From NCBI RefSeq assembly GCF_042433955.1, contig NZ_JBHLUH010000059.1, positions 31,866-95,865 on the forward strand: a stretch of 64,000 nt of DNA, written 5' to 3'. The position numbers and the translations under genes were made by a program. How positions within the stretch are numbered: the first letter of the stretch is position 1; each line of letters starts with the position of its first letter. The notes beneath the pieces are model-generated. The model ran no database searches. It was not told where the DNA came from and worked only from the letters and a program-made list of their open reading frames with translations. Below are positions 1 through 8,322 of the stretch, in pieces. This stretch comes from Phytohabitans kaempferiae. GTDB taxonomy: Bacteria; Actinomycetota; Actinomycetes; Mycobacteriales; Micromonosporaceae.

Positions 1-928
1 CCGAGTCCAGCCGTTGCTGATCGGGACGGCGGCACAACACCTCGACGAGCTTGGCCGCCCTGGACTGGATCGCGGATGCACCTTCGGTATGCACGCGGAA
101 CGTGGCGAACGCCTGCGGCTGCATCGTGGCGATCAGGGAGAACAGCGGCCGGGCATCGCGTAGCACGCTGGCCGCGCCGTCCAGGAACACCGCGGCCAGT
201 CGTGCGTTGCCGCGGTCCAGCACCTGGTTCGCGGCTTTCAGCTCGACCGCCATCAGAGTGAAGGCGGCCTCGAAGCATTGCAGCACGCGGATGAACATCC
301 ACTCGTCGTGGACGGTGTCAACGGGCAGCATCGAGTAGCGGACCGCGTCCAGGCACGCAGGTGGCAGCGGGTCGGTGATCGTCGCCCACAGCTGGTGGGC
401 CCCGTCTGCCAGCAGGTCGTCAGTGCTGGGCCGGTCCAGCCGGAGCCGGGTCAGTGCCGGTGTGGCCGCGCGGATCGCGAGGCGGCAGCGTTTGGCGACG
501 ATCGACGCCGACGGCCGCTGCCGGGGCAGTGGCACATGACCGGGGTGTCGCAAGGCCGTTGTCTCGAAGACCAGCATGTCGGCGAGCAGGTGAACGGTCA
601 GCCAGTCGTGCGTCCGCCAACCCGCTCCGAGGTCCGGCTCGGCCAGGTCGGGCATCGGCAGCAGTGCCAGGGCGAGGTAGCTCGGGGCGTCGAACTGGCC
701 GTCCCAGCGGTCAAGCACGATGCCCAGGAACCGGTCCAGCATCAGCCGGGCCGGGTCGCGCTCATCTGCGGTGGGCGCCAGCCCGCCCCGTACCTTGTCC
801 AGCAGCACCAGCAGGTCGTCCGGTACCGCGGCCTTGCCGAAATGCTGAACGGCGGTCACGACGGTTTGGTACGGGAAGCTGGCAGGGTCGGCGGTGCTGG
901 CCGACAGCCAACCGGTTAGCTCACGCAT
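1..928 (-). CDS. Tryptophan 2,3-dioxygenase-like protein with N-terminal extension (3' end outside window)
   Basis: The reading frame is open from an ATG at 928 to the window edge, so the C-terminus is missing. After about 190 residues of unrecognised helical sequence comes a stretch typical of the TDO/IDO heme-dioxygenase superfamily: VHDEWMFIRVLQ (catalytic-type His near residue 207), then a helix pair and a TMQPQAFATFR-like segment followed by GASAIQS. These match the HDE..F..VHQ, TMTPLDF..FR and SGFQS blocks of tryptophan dioxygenases. The family oxidises the indole ring with heme and O2. The gene follows the kynureninase-like gene by 5 bp, so the two are probably co-transcribed with the second TDO gene at 2826. 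The N-terminal domain is unusual for a TDO, so the substrate may be a modified tryptophan or a carrier-bound one (inference). The heme-ligand region cannot be seen. Confidence 0.7.
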   Translation of the reverse strand, partial: MRELTGWLSASTADPASFPYQTVVTAVQHFGKAAVPDDLLVLLDKVRGGLAPTADERDPARLMLDRFLGIVLDRWDGQFDAPSYLALALLPMPDLAEPDLGAGWRTHDWLTVHLLADMLVFETTALRHPGHVPLPRQRPSASIVAKRCRLAIRAATPALTRLRLDRPSTDDLLADGAHQLWATITDPLPPACLDAVRYSMLPVDTVHDEWMFIRVLQCFEAAFTLMAVELKAANQVLDRGNARLAAVFLDGAASVLRDARPLFSLIATMQPQAFATFRVHTEGASAIQSRAAKLVEVLCRRPDQQRLDS

Positions 929-933
929 AGGGT

Positions 934-2091
934 CTACACCTCGCTCGGCTCGGGCACGGCACGGGAGTGGGGATGGGCGATCCGATAGCGCGGTAGGGCC
1001 GCGCACAACGCGTCCACATCGGACTTCGTGGTGAAGTAGTGCATGGCCAGGCGCACCACGTTTCGCCGTGGTGCCACGTTGATTCCCCGAGCGGCCAGCC
1101 AGGCCGCCAACGCCTCTGGGTCGGCGTCGAGGACGGCCAGGTGCGCGCCGCGCCGCTCAACGTCGCAGGGGGTGCAGATTCGCTCGCCCTGCTCGGTCAG
1201 CCGATTCCTCGCGTAGGCCAGCAGCGCGCAGACATGGCGGCGGACATCTACGAGGTCGAGTGCCTGGATAAGGCGCATACCGGCGTTCGCGGCGAACACC
1301 GCACCGAGCGCCGGCGTGCCGGTCTCCAGGCGGCGGGCGTCGGGGCGGTAGTCCAGCAGCGGGTCCCACGGCCTGGTTTGGGCTTGCCAGCCGGTCAGGC
1401 GGGGCAGGCGGGGTAGGTCGGCCGCGTCGCGTGCGTACAGGAACGCCAAACCCGGCTGGCCGCACAGGTACTTGCTGGCGTTGGCCACGAGGAAGTCGCA
1501 ACCCCATTCGGTCACGTCGACCGGCTCGACGCCGACGGCCTGGCACGCGTCGACCAGGACGGCGGCGCCAGCGGCGTGGGCCGCCTGGACGATCCGCGCC
1601 ACTGGCAGACGCGCACCATCTCGGTAGGTCGCCGCAGGCACCGAGACCAGCCCGGTCTGCTCATCGAGCGCTGTGATGTAGTCGTTGACGGTCGGCGCCC
1701 TGTCGGTGGAGTTGGCGTACACGACTTGGGCACCGCGCGGTGCCTGTGCCTGCCACACATGCCCGACACCGGGAAAGTCGGCGGGCGTGGCCAATATGCG
1801 GGGCCGCTCCCACCAGACCAGACCGGAGGCGACCTGGTACACGCCGACCGAGACGTTCGGAACGAGCGCGACTTGGTCTTTGCGGGCACCGATCAGCGTG
1901 GCGAACAAGGCACGTGCCTGATCCGCCTCCCGCTCGAAGTGCTCCCACGCCCGACCGTGGTCCTGCAGACGCAGCATGGCCCCGAGCGCCGCCGCGACGG
2001 CGGCCGAGCGCGGCGGCCAGCTGCAACTGGCCAGGTGTACCACACGGTGCAGCGCCGGAAACTGGCGACGGAACGCGGCCGAGTCGGTCAT
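934..2091 (-). CDS. Class V aminotransferase-fold PLP enzyme, kynureninase-like
   Basis: A 385-residue fold-type I PLP enzyme of the class V aminotransferase/kynureninase/cysteine desulfurase group. The PLP-binding lysine is very probably K207 in ASKYLCGQPG, and the upstream VLVDACQAVG contains the aspartate that contacts the pyridine nitrogen. The C-terminal small domain carries RRLETGTPALG. The gene starts 3 bp after the stop of a tryptophan dioxygenase gene and ends 5 bp before another TDO-like gene. That makes kynureninase chemistry (cleavage of kynurenine or a derivative to an anthranilate and alanine) the best guess. Sequence alone does not exclude cysteine desulfurase or an epimerase-like activity. 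No kynurenine formamidase is visible in the window, so N-formylkynurenine hydrolysis would have to come from elsewhere. Confidence 0.75.
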   Translation of the reverse strand: MTDSAAFRRQFPALHRVVHLASCSWPPRSAAVAAALGAMLRLQDHGRAWEHFEREADQARALFATLIGARKDQVALVPNVSVGVYQVASGLVWWERPRILATPADFPGVGHVWQAQAPRGAQVVYANSTDRAPTVNDYITALDEQTGLVSVPAATYRDGARLPVARIVQAAHAAGAAVLVDACQAVGVEPVDVTEWGCDFLVANASKYLCGQPGLAFLYARDAADLPRLPRLTGWQAQTRPWDPLLDYRPDARRLETGTPALGAVFAANAGMRLIQALDLVDVRRHVCALLAYARNRLTEQGERICTPCDVERRGAHLAVLDADPEALAAWLAARGINVAPRRNVVRLAMHYFTTKSDVDALCAALPRYRIAHPHSRAVPEPSEV

Positions 2092-2094
2092 CGC

Positions 2095-2826
2095 CTAACC
2101 CCGCGCGCCCGCCGCCGGCGTCGCCAGCGCCGACGGCCACAGCTCGGGAAACAACCGCTGCCCGGTCAACGCGCTGAGGGAATCGACGGGCATGCCCTGC
2201 GTTCCGACGCCTCCCGCACCCACCAAACGGGCCGCGAGCAGGTGGTGGTGGTGCCGCCATATGCTGACCTGGCAGTCCAAGTCGAGCAGCACTCGAACGA
2301 GGCGGAACGCGGCCGGGTCGACAACACCGCCCGCTTCGAGGCGGGCGCCGCCGCCGGCCGCGAGAACCGGTTGGAGCACGCCGCGCAGCTCGCGGGCCGC
2401 CTCGCGAAGTGCGCGCCAGCCCGGCGATTGCGCACCGCTGCCATCTTTCAGAACCGCACGAATGATCGCGAAGTCGTGGGGAGTGATCGTGGTGAGCAGC
2501 TCCAGCCCACCGGTGAGCAGGGCGATGACCCGGCATACTCGACCCAGCAGGTCCCGCGCATCGTCCAAGCCGCCGGCGGCGATCCTCGCGGTCGCCGTGG
2601 CGGCCTCGCCGCTGGCTTGCAGCAACCACAGCTCGTGGACCTGGTGCACAGTCCGAAACAGGGCCTCGTCCCGGTGCGCGAGCTGATCCGTTGGCATGCG
2701 CAACGACGACAGCAGGTCTGTTCGCATGTAGCGGCCGTACTCGGATGTCGGCGGGAACATTTGAGCAGAGTTCCGCGTGTCCGGCGGAACTGTTCGCTCG
2801 GCTGGCCTATCAAGAATTGATGTCAT
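2095..2826 (-). CDS. Tryptophan 2,3-dioxygenase family protein
   Basis: The ATG at 2826 was chosen over a 32-residue upstream extension because AGGAGGAAAGCAC immediately precedes it. The 243-residue product has the TDO order: YGRYMRTDLL (residues 30-39), DEALFRTVHQVHELW (53-67), ITPHDFAIIR, SGAQSPGWR, WRHHHHLLAARLVG with the probable heme-ligand histidine, then FPELW near the end. This family uses heme to open the indole ring of L-tryptophan to N-formylkynurenine. One oddity is that the usual active-site HHDE reads AHRDE here, so the distal histidine position is an arginine (R52). The gene leads a three-gene minus-strand operon with a kynureninase-like enzyme and a second TDO-like protein. 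A tandem TGTCAAC repeat lies about 170 bp upstream and may be its operator. Confidence 0.82.
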   Translation of the reverse strand: MTSILDRPAERTVPPDTRNSAQMFPPTSEYGRYMRTDLLSSLRMPTDQLAHRDEALFRTVHQVHELWLLQASGEAATATARIAAGGLDDARDLLGRVCRVIALLTGGLELLTTITPHDFAIIRAVLKDGSGAQSPGWRALREAARELRGVLQPVLAAGGGARLEAGGVVDPAAFRLVRVLLDLDCQVSIWRHHHHLLAARLVGAGGVGTQGMPVDSLSALTGQRLFPELWPSALATPAAGARG

Positions 2827-2996
2827 GTGCTTTCCTCCTATGTGCAAGTCATCAGTGGACGGCCATACGAATACGCCGTCCGCGAACAGCGACGAGCAGG
2901 TAGCTCCAACGGATACGACCATCCCCTCCCAAACAGGGATCCGGGCGATCGTGGCCCCTCACGAGAAAGTCTTGCGCCGATCAGTTGCTAGCGGAA

Positions 2997-3014
2997 GTTG
3001 ACATCTGGTTGACA
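2997..3014 (-). promoter_or_regulatory. Tandem TGTCAAC repeat, copy A (candidate operator)
   Basis: On the minus strand this reads TGTCAACCAGATGTCAAC: two TGTCAAC units whose starts are 11 bp apart, one helical turn. It lies about 170 bp upstream of the TDO start at 2826. Near-identical copies occur at 3556-3573 and 33374-33391. An 11-bp direct-repeat spacing is typical of OmpR/PhoB-type regulator sites. The identity of the binding protein is unknown. Confidence 0.5.
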
Positions 3015-3555
3015 ACTCGGACCGGTGCTCAGATCTGGCGATCCGCAAAGGACGCAGCGCTATCGGCAGGCAGTCGGTGCGCAACCAAGCCAGCCTTCAC
3101 TACGAGTGATTGTGCGGTCGCCGCATAGGCCCGAATAGCTCCTTGCCGAACCTCGGGAGCCCAGACCGTTTTCAGGTCTGGCATCGGCGAACGCGTCGGC
3201 CGCGACGAAATACCCAAACCCGTGATTGGCGTGGACGCGCCAATGCCTCCGGCCGCGCGTTTGCGGAAGTTGGAAGCGGTCGGCGACATTGGCGCCACCC
3301 ACATGCCTCGATGCCCTGCGTGGGGCGGAGGGCCGCGTGCGAGCGCTGCGCTTCCCGCCGCATCGCCGCACGCCATCGGGGTGCCGGTCGGCTGGAGCCT
3401 GCGGTGGGGCGGCGTTGCCGGGTGACCGCCTATTGGCGCCGCGAGCCGAACGCCGAACCAAAACCGTCGATGATGGACCCGGCAAGGGAATCGATGGTCC
3501 GAAGCGGCGTTCGTGATCACCAACCAAGCATTACCCGGAACGCCTCCCACCGGAA

Positions 3556-3573
3556 GTTGACATTAGGTTGACA
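3556..3573 (-). promoter_or_regulatory. Tandem TGTCAAC repeat, copy B
   Basis: The minus strand reads TGTCAACCTAATGTCAAC. Relative to copy A, only two of the four bases between the units differ, and the flank CTTCCG is also shared with copy A. No recognised gene starts directly downstream. Confidence 0.45.
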
Positions 3574-3746
3574 TCTTCGCCGTCTGGAAGACGACGTCTG
3601 ACCGCAGAGGGCGAAGCAAGGTTGGTCTCGACTGGCCTGCGTGGATAAACACCCACGTTCCGAGTGGTCTATCTAAAGAGCTGGCCGGAAGGGCGCGTGC
3701 TCGGTACGTGCGCGTCTAGTGAAATGGCCGCGAACCGGAAACGCCG

Positions 3747-4946
3747 TCAGTGTCGCTCGACGAGAATGGGTAGCCTGACAAGGCCGCGACTTCGGAATGA
3801 AGGACGCCATTGGAGCGCTCCGGGGGCACTTTCCAGCTCGATTCGCGGATACCGGTCGATGAGTGCACCGATTGCCGTTCGTATCGTCGTCCGGGCCAGA
3901 GCGGCACCGAGGCAGTAGTGAGCACCGTGCCCGAACGCCAAGTGGGTGTTGTCGGTGCGGTCGAATCGGAGCGTGTCCGGATCTTCAAACGCGTCGGGAT
4001 CGCGGTGTGCCGATGCCAGGCCGAGCAGGACGGTGTCCCCCGCGGGCACCCGCACAACGCCGATCTGGACGTCATCGAGGGCGAAGCGTCGAATCGCGTA
4101 CGGGTTCGGCCCGGTGAAGCGGAGGAACTCCTCCACCGCCACCGGTAGCAGGCCGGGCCTTGCTCGCAGAGACGCCAGATGGTGCGGACGCTCCAGCAGC
4201 GCCAAGACGGCGTTGCCGATCAGGTGGGCCGTCGTTTCGTGTCCCGCGAGAAGCAGGAGAAAGGCCAGTGACGTGAGCTCGTCCTCGCTGAGCCGGTCCC
4301 CATGATCCCTGGCGGTGACCAGCGTGCCCAGCAGGCTCGTCGCGTGCCGGCTGCGCGCGTCGTTCACAAGAGCACGAACCAAGGCATCGATCTGATTCAC
4401 CGCCTGCCCGACCGTGAAACGGTCGGTGCTGTGCGGAACGAACAGCGCCTCCGCCCAGCCCTGGAACGCACCGAGTGCGCCCTGGGGGACCCCGAGCACG
4501 GTGGCGATGACATGAAGCGATAGCGGGAAGGCGAACTCGCCGACGATGTCGATGCGTCCGTCGGTGTCCGCCGCGGCGAGCAGGTCGACGGTGTGTCGTC
4601 GGATCGACGGCTCGAGGCGGCGCAGGCGGCGGGGGGTGAAGGCCGTCGACACCAGTCGCCTGACCCTGGAGTGCTGGGGCGGGTCCATGTTGAGCAGATT
4701 GGCGTCGAGGGCGGGCGGAAGGGGCAAGCCGCGGTAGCCGCTTCGCGAGTTGGTTTTGTCCAGCGATAGGCGTGGATCGACAAGGCAGCGACGGACGTCG
4801 AGGTACCGGGTGACGAGCCAGGCCGCCGACCCGTTGGGAGTGACCGCCCGGTGGATGGGTGCCCTGCGGCGCCAGGTCGCGTAGGAGGGGAAAGGGTCGG
4901 CCATGAACGCCGCGTCGCCGTGCAGGATCAGTGGCTGTCTCGTCAA
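3747..4946 (-). CDS. Cytochrome P450
   Basis: A 399-residue soluble bacterial P450 with all hallmarks: AGHETT in the I helix (about residues 237-242), the EEFLR K-helix ExxR, and the heme-binding FGHGAHYCLG with thiolate ligand C345. Substrate cannot be read from sequence. The start is a TTG that overlaps the stop of the upstream MAB_1171c-like gene in a TTGA junction, so translation is probably coupled. It is the last gene of a minus-strand series: two XRE regulators, an ImmA/IrrE peptidase, a membrane protein and this P450. The gene set suggests a regulated biosynthetic or signalling function rather than housekeeping. A redox partner (ferredoxin) is not seen nearby. Confidence 0.93.
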   Translation of the reverse strand: MTRQPLILHGDAAFMADPFPSYATWRRRAPIHRAVTPNGSAAWLVTRYLDVRRCLVDPRLSLDKTNSRSGYRGLPLPPALDANLLNMDPPQHSRVRRLVSTAFTPRRLRRLEPSIRRHTVDLLAAADTDGRIDIVGEFAFPLSLHVIATVLGVPQGALGAFQGWAEALFVPHSTDRFTVGQAVNQIDALVRALVNDARSRHATSLLGTLVTARDHGDRLSEDELTSLAFLLLLAGHETTAHLIGNAVLALLERPHHLASLRARPGLLPVAVEEFLRFTGPNPYAIRRFALDDVQIGVVRVPAGDTVLLGLASAHRDPDAFEDPDTLRFDRTDNTHLAFGHGAHYCLGAALARTTIRTAIGALIDRYPRIELESAPGALQWRPSFRSRGLVRLPILVERH

Positions 4947-6199
4947 CGTGTGCTCCGCGAGGACGCGGCGTTCGCCGCTGTACGGCGACGGCTGTCGGCG
5001 GTGCGGACAGCCGTCGCCACGATGGGTGAGACGTCGAAGGCGTGAGCGACCTTGACAAGGTACGCCGTCTCGCCTACGACATCTTCGGCGCCGGTCGGTT
5101 CGTGGTCGGCGGCGCGCCGAGGCTGCATCGATTCCCCTGCGGCCATCGAGTCGAGTGCCGAACGCAACAGCGATGCTTCGATTGCGGCGACGAGGTCGTC
5201 GCCCTCGATGCCGGCCTGTTCGCCGAGGCTACGCGCGATCGTCGCGACGTTGTCATCGAAGTACGGACGAAGGCCGAGCATGCCGTCCCGGATTTCCACC
5301 ACCCGGCGGGTGAGCCGGAACTGCAGATCGCGTGGATCCCAATGGTCAAGGCGCCGGGATCGAGGCGGATCGAGCGCGATCTGCGGACTCGCGGTCACCA
5401 AGGCGTGCCACAACGGGTACAGGCTCCGGTAGTCGTGGTGCCGGCGCAGCCACCGCAGCGCCCGGGACACGTACGGGCCCCAGGTCGGGATCGTCAGGCC
5501 GGTGATCGTGAAGATGACCCCGCCGCCGGCGCCCACTTGCGCGAGGATCTCCCACTGGTGCGGGTCGGCGCCGAGCCGGGCACCGACGATGTCGGCCGCA
5601 CGGGCCACACCGTAGACCAGGCCGAGGGTCCCGCCCACACAGGTGAGATAGAGGCCCCGACGAAGCCACGGCCGTCCGGCCACCGGCGCGTAGTGCAGCC
5701 CCAGCCGGATGATGTCGACCCTCCCGACCATGTACGCGCTCAGATACAGCAGCAGGTAGACCGAGTACACCGGCAGGCCGGCGTAATGGGCGACGAAGTC
5801 CCGGGTGCGTTGGTCGTTCGCGTCGGCGAGCAGGAACAGCGTGACCATGCAAGGAAGCACGAGGACGCCGACGATCAACCGCCAGCGCGCCCGACGCCAC
5901 GCGTCGGTGGCCGGGTATGCCCAGAACAGCAGCATCAACTGAATGCTGACGGTGTAGCAGATGACGCAGCACTGCGAGATCAGCACCGCGATGTTCTTGG
6001 TGCCGATCAGGTCGTCGACCGTCGCGTAGACCGGCGGGATGACCAGCGTAAACGTCGTGGCGATGAACGCGAACGCCAGGCACAGGGCCACACCTGCGGG
6101 CTCTCGTCGGCCCCGGCGCAGGCTCGGAAGCTTGAACAGCAGTGCGGCCCAGGCTAACGCGGCGTCGATCGGGTAGAGGACGTCGTTGACGGTCTTCAT
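4943..6199 (-). CDS. MAB_1171c/DUF6545-type polytopic membrane protein
   Basis: The ATG at 6199 is used because TAAGGAG lies about 10 bases upstream; a longer frame exists but lacks such a site. The 418-residue protein has about seven hydrophobic segments in its first 260 residues. These are followed by a cytoplasmic domain with SLYPLWHAL, RRVVEIRDGM and a C-terminal VAHAFDVSPIVATAV stretch. This layout is that of the actinobacterial MAB_1171c family, often annotated as a putative transporter without proven function. The upstream ImmA-like gene ends only 14 bp before it, and the downstream P450 overlaps it by 4 bp. The cytoplasmic half recurs at 20499-21476, fused directly to a metallopeptidase domain. 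Confidence 0.8.
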   Translation of the reverse strand: MKTVNDVLYPIDAALAWAALLFKLPSLRRGRREPAGVALCLAFAFIATTFTLVIPPVYATVDDLIGTKNIAVLISQCCVICYTVSIQLMLLFWAYPATDAWRRARWRLIVGVLVLPCMVTLFLLADANDQRTRDFVAHYAGLPVYSVYLLLYLSAYMVGRVDIIRLGLHYAPVAGRPWLRRGLYLTCVGGTLGLVYGVARAADIVGARLGADPHQWEILAQVGAGGGVIFTITGLTIPTWGPYVSRALRWLRRHHDYRSLYPLWHALVTASPQIALDPPRSRRLDHWDPRDLQFRLTRRVVEIRDGMLGLRPYFDDNVATIARSLGEQAGIEGDDLVAAIEASLLRSALDSMAAGESMQPRRAADHEPTGAEDVVGETAYLVKVAHAFDVSPIVATAVRTADSRRRTAANAASSRSTR

Positions 6200-6213
6200 C
6201 CGGGTTGGTCTCC

Positions 6214-6732
6214 TTAGCCGTTGCCGAGTACGTGCCGGATGCGCATGATCACGCCGGCTGCCTCGGCCGGAATCGTCCACTGGGGTGTCGGCGCCCACTG
6301 CGTTGCCCGGCGCAGGATCAGCGAGGCGATGAGCTCCGCCGTACGTTCCTCCTCGGCCGAAAAGTGGGTGCGGCCGAGCATCCTGGCCACGACGTCGGGG
6401 TCCAGGTCAGGCACCAGGAGGCGGGCCGCGTCACGGTCGTCCACAGTGGTGGGGACGTGTTGGGCGACCAGGTGGCCCAGTTCGTGAAGGATGATCAACC
6501 GTTGGTGCAGCGGTGAGGTGAGGCGCTCGAAGAGGATCATGTCGTGTTCGTCGGTGGCGATCCACACCCCGCATGGAGCATCGGTGGGCATCGCCATGGG
6601 GCACAGCAGTATCCGCCGGTCCAACTGCTGGCCGACGCGTTGGCAGAGCAACTCGATGTCCAACGGTGTGGGTATGTCCAGGGTGGCGACGAGCCGTTCG
6701 CAACGCTGTCGCAGGGTGCTCCTGCCAGCCAC
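6214..6732 (-). CDS. ImmA/IrrE-family metallopeptidase
   Basis: The GTG start at 6732 is preceded by AGGGGGTG; upstream frame extension to 6861 is possible but unsupported. The 172-residue product contains the zinc-protease motif LHELGHLVAQH (HExxH-type, here HELGH) followed by an EEERTAELIASLIL helix, as in ImmA/IrrE peptidases that cleave XRE-type repressors. The two XRE genes immediately upstream are natural candidate partners. Its stop codon overlaps the ribosome-binding site of the membrane protein gene. The same pairing of a small metallopeptidase and a DUF6545 domain is found as a fusion at 20.5 kb, which supports a functional link. Confidence 0.82.
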   Translation of the reverse strand: MAGRSTLRQRCERLVATLDIPTPLDIELLCQRVGQQLDRRILLCPMAMPTDAPCGVWIATDEHDMILFERLTSPLHQRLIILHELGHLVAQHVPTTVDDRDAARLLVPDLDPDVVARMLGRTHFSAEEERTAELIASLILRRATQWAPTPQWTIPAEAAGVIMRIRHVLGNG

Positions 6733-6898
6733 GGGTTCACCCCCTGATGTCCACACACAAATGATCACGATTGGGCTCCCGTGGGTTGTGTCCCGGATGG
6801 AAGCTGGATCGGTTCTGAGTCGACGCCTCACCCGATCGCTGGAGGGTCGCTTTCTGGTCAACGCGTTCGTGACGAGACGGGGCCTTCGCCTACATCAC

Positions 6899-7330
6899 CT
6901 ATCGATGGCTGTCGTCGTCGGGCAGGCCCTCGAGCTTGCGGGCTTGGGCTATCAGTTGGGTGATCGCCGCCAGCGTGTCGGAGGACAACCCGAAGGCGCG
7001 CAGCGCGAGTCTGCGCACGCCGTGGTCGCGCATCACCGCGATCAACTGCAGTTGGCGATCAACATCCTTGGCAGTGGTCCGATCGGTGAAGTAGTTCGTC
7101 GGAACCCCGAAGAAGTCCGCCAGTCCGTGGAGAACCTTGATACCAGGGTTGTCGCTCTGTCCGTTCCGCAACTGCCACACATAGGTGTGCGACGCACGGA
7201 CGCCCTTTGCGCGCAGCGCGACGGCCACCTCCTCGTAGGTGTGCTCGCGTCCGTCCGGACCGCGGACGGTCTTGAACAGGTGATCAAGTCGCTGCGCGAT
7301 CGGTGACTGGGCGGCTGACTCCTCCAGCAT
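6899..7330 (-). CDS. XRE-family transcriptional regulator
   Basis: The ATG at 7330 is preceded by AGCAGGGGACG. The 143-residue protein has an N-terminal helix-turn-helix in an LDHLFKTVRG...YEEVAVALRAKGVRASHTYVWQLRNG context, followed by LADFFGVPTNYF. That arrangement is typical of actinobacterial XRE regulators with a C-terminal effector helix bundle. It lies 40 bp after another XRE gene and 166 bp before the ImmA-like gene, all on the minus strand. It probably controls this P450/membrane-protein set, and the adjacent metallopeptidase may inactivate it (inference). Confidence 0.82.
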   Translation of the reverse strand: MLEESAAQSPIAQRLDHLFKTVRGPDGREHTYEEVAVALRAKGVRASHTYVWQLRNGQSDNPGIKVLHGLADFFGVPTNYFTDRTTAKDVDRQLQLIAVMRDHGVRRLALRAFGLSSDTLAAITQLIAQARKLEGLPDDDSHR

Positions 7331-7370
7331 CGTCGTCCCCTGCTCTCTCGAAGGCACGCCAGGTTGCGCC

Positions 7371-7757
7371 TCATGTGCTACCGCTGGGACCTGAGACAGC
7401 CCGGCTGTCATCGGCGCCACGGTGGTACCCGGCGATAGCAGTCACGGGCGGCGCTGCCGAAGGCAAGGTCTCTCGCTCGACGTCCAGAATGGACTCGTCG
7501 ATACCCAACGCTGCCGCCAAAACCTTGCGGTTCTGCCGGTCGGGCAGGTGCTGCCCCTGCTCCCACCGCGAGATCATCGATTTCAATGAGGCAGGTTTTG
7601 GCAAGGTGAAACCCTGCCTGGCCGCCGCCTGCTGCATTCGACGGATCAGATCCCGTTGCGTCCACCCCAGACGCCGGCGGCGCTCCCGGAGGACCTGGGC
7701 CGGCGAGCACCGACCCGAAACACCGGTCGGCGGCGGTTGTGCTGTTCTGCTGCGCAT
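7371..7757 (-). CDS. XRE-family helix-turn-helix regulator
   Basis: The start at 7757 follows GTAGGAGTAGGC, a good ribosome-binding site. The 128-residue protein has a helix-turn-helix at roughly residues 20-70: QVLRERRRRLGWTQRDLIRRM, then SLKSMISRWEQGQHLPD and VLAAALGIDESIL. The inserted stretch between the second helix and the recognition helix (AAARQGFTLPKPA) is longer than usual but occurs in actinobacterial XRE proteins. It is the first gene of the leftward series and is divergent from the XRE gene at 8361. Confidence 0.8.
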   Translation of the reverse strand: MRSRTAQPPPTGVSGRCSPAQVLRERRRRLGWTQRDLIRRMQQAAARQGFTLPKPASLKSMISRWEQGQHLPDRQNRKVLAAALGIDESILDVERETLPSAAPPVTAIAGYHRGADDSRAVSGPSGST

Positions 7758-8218
7758 GCCTACTCCTACAACTGGACACGATCGGGGAGCAGCGACCGCA
7801 CCGATGGCTCTGAGGGAAGACCCGATTCCGCGCGGCAACCAGCCGATCGCACCTGGCAGGTGCTGGACCCAGCGACGACACCCCCTTTCCGCCTCATGGC
7901 GCGAACTCCGTCCCCGCGACCATCACCACAGCGACGTCGGCCCCTGCCAAACGCTGGGCTTCCACATGCCGTCCTCGTTGGTCCCGGCGGCAGCACCATG
8001 GCCGTGGTCGACTCAGACGAACCGGGCGACGTCGCGCTCTCTCGACGCCGAGTGGACCCAGGCGGGCCGCCGCGCCGTCAACCGTGCACGGCATCGGCCC
8101 ATCCGGCGAGGGCGGTCACCGACCCGCCGGCCTGCGCCCGTTTAGCTGAGGGGTGTATCCACCACCGAGCGCCATGTACCTCCCTCGTGCGACCAACCAT
8201 CCCTGTTGGGTCGGATCT

Positions 8219-8242
8219 GTTCCAGATAGCTCACGATGGAAC
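8219..8242. promoter_or_regulatory. GTTCCA-N12-TGGAAC inverted repeat
   Basis: A perfect 6-bp inverted repeat with a 12-bp spacer, about 120 bp upstream of the XRE start at 8361. A second copy with the same arms occurs at 8298-8322. The paired sites suggest binding by a dimeric regulator, most simply the XRE protein encoded downstream. Confidence 0.55.
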
Positions 8243-8297
8243 GATCCTGAACCAGACTTCGCGATGCTATCTATAACGCTCGCGCAGGTCAACACTT

Positions 8298-8322
8298 GTT
8301 CCACTTCGGGCTCCCGTGGAAC
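8298..8322. promoter_or_regulatory. GTTCCA-N13-TGGAAC inverted repeat
   Basis: The same arms as at 8219-8242 with a 13-bp spacer; counting the next pair, the arms extend to GTTCCAC/GTGGAAC. It lies 38 bp before the XRE start and downstream of a possible -10, a position suited to repression. Confidence 0.55.

Larger units (their letters stand above)
2827..3746. other. Intergenic region with no convincing gene
   Basis: About 920 bp lie between the TDO operon start and the end of the P450 gene. Open frames exist (for example 3029-3550 on the minus strand), but they are rich in Pro/Arg/Gly, match no domain I know and have poor start sites. The region contains two of the three window copies of a tandem TGTCAAC repeat (2997-3014 and 3556-3573), so it is probably regulatory DNA, perhaps with gene debris. 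Confidence 0.5.

Noticed and set aside
278..919. Plus-strand frame of 213 codons
   Set aside because: Gln/Arg/Val-rich antisense shadow of the TDO-like gene on the minus strand.
2997..3014. TTGACA hexamers read as sigma-70 -35 boxes on the plus strand
   Set aside because: No -10 hexamer at 16-19 bp in any of the three copies; an operator-like direct repeat fits better.
3029..3550. Minus-strand frame of 173 codons beginning beside repeat copy B
   Set aside because: Composition is Pro/Arg/Gly-rich, no domain and no good start; treated as non-coding.
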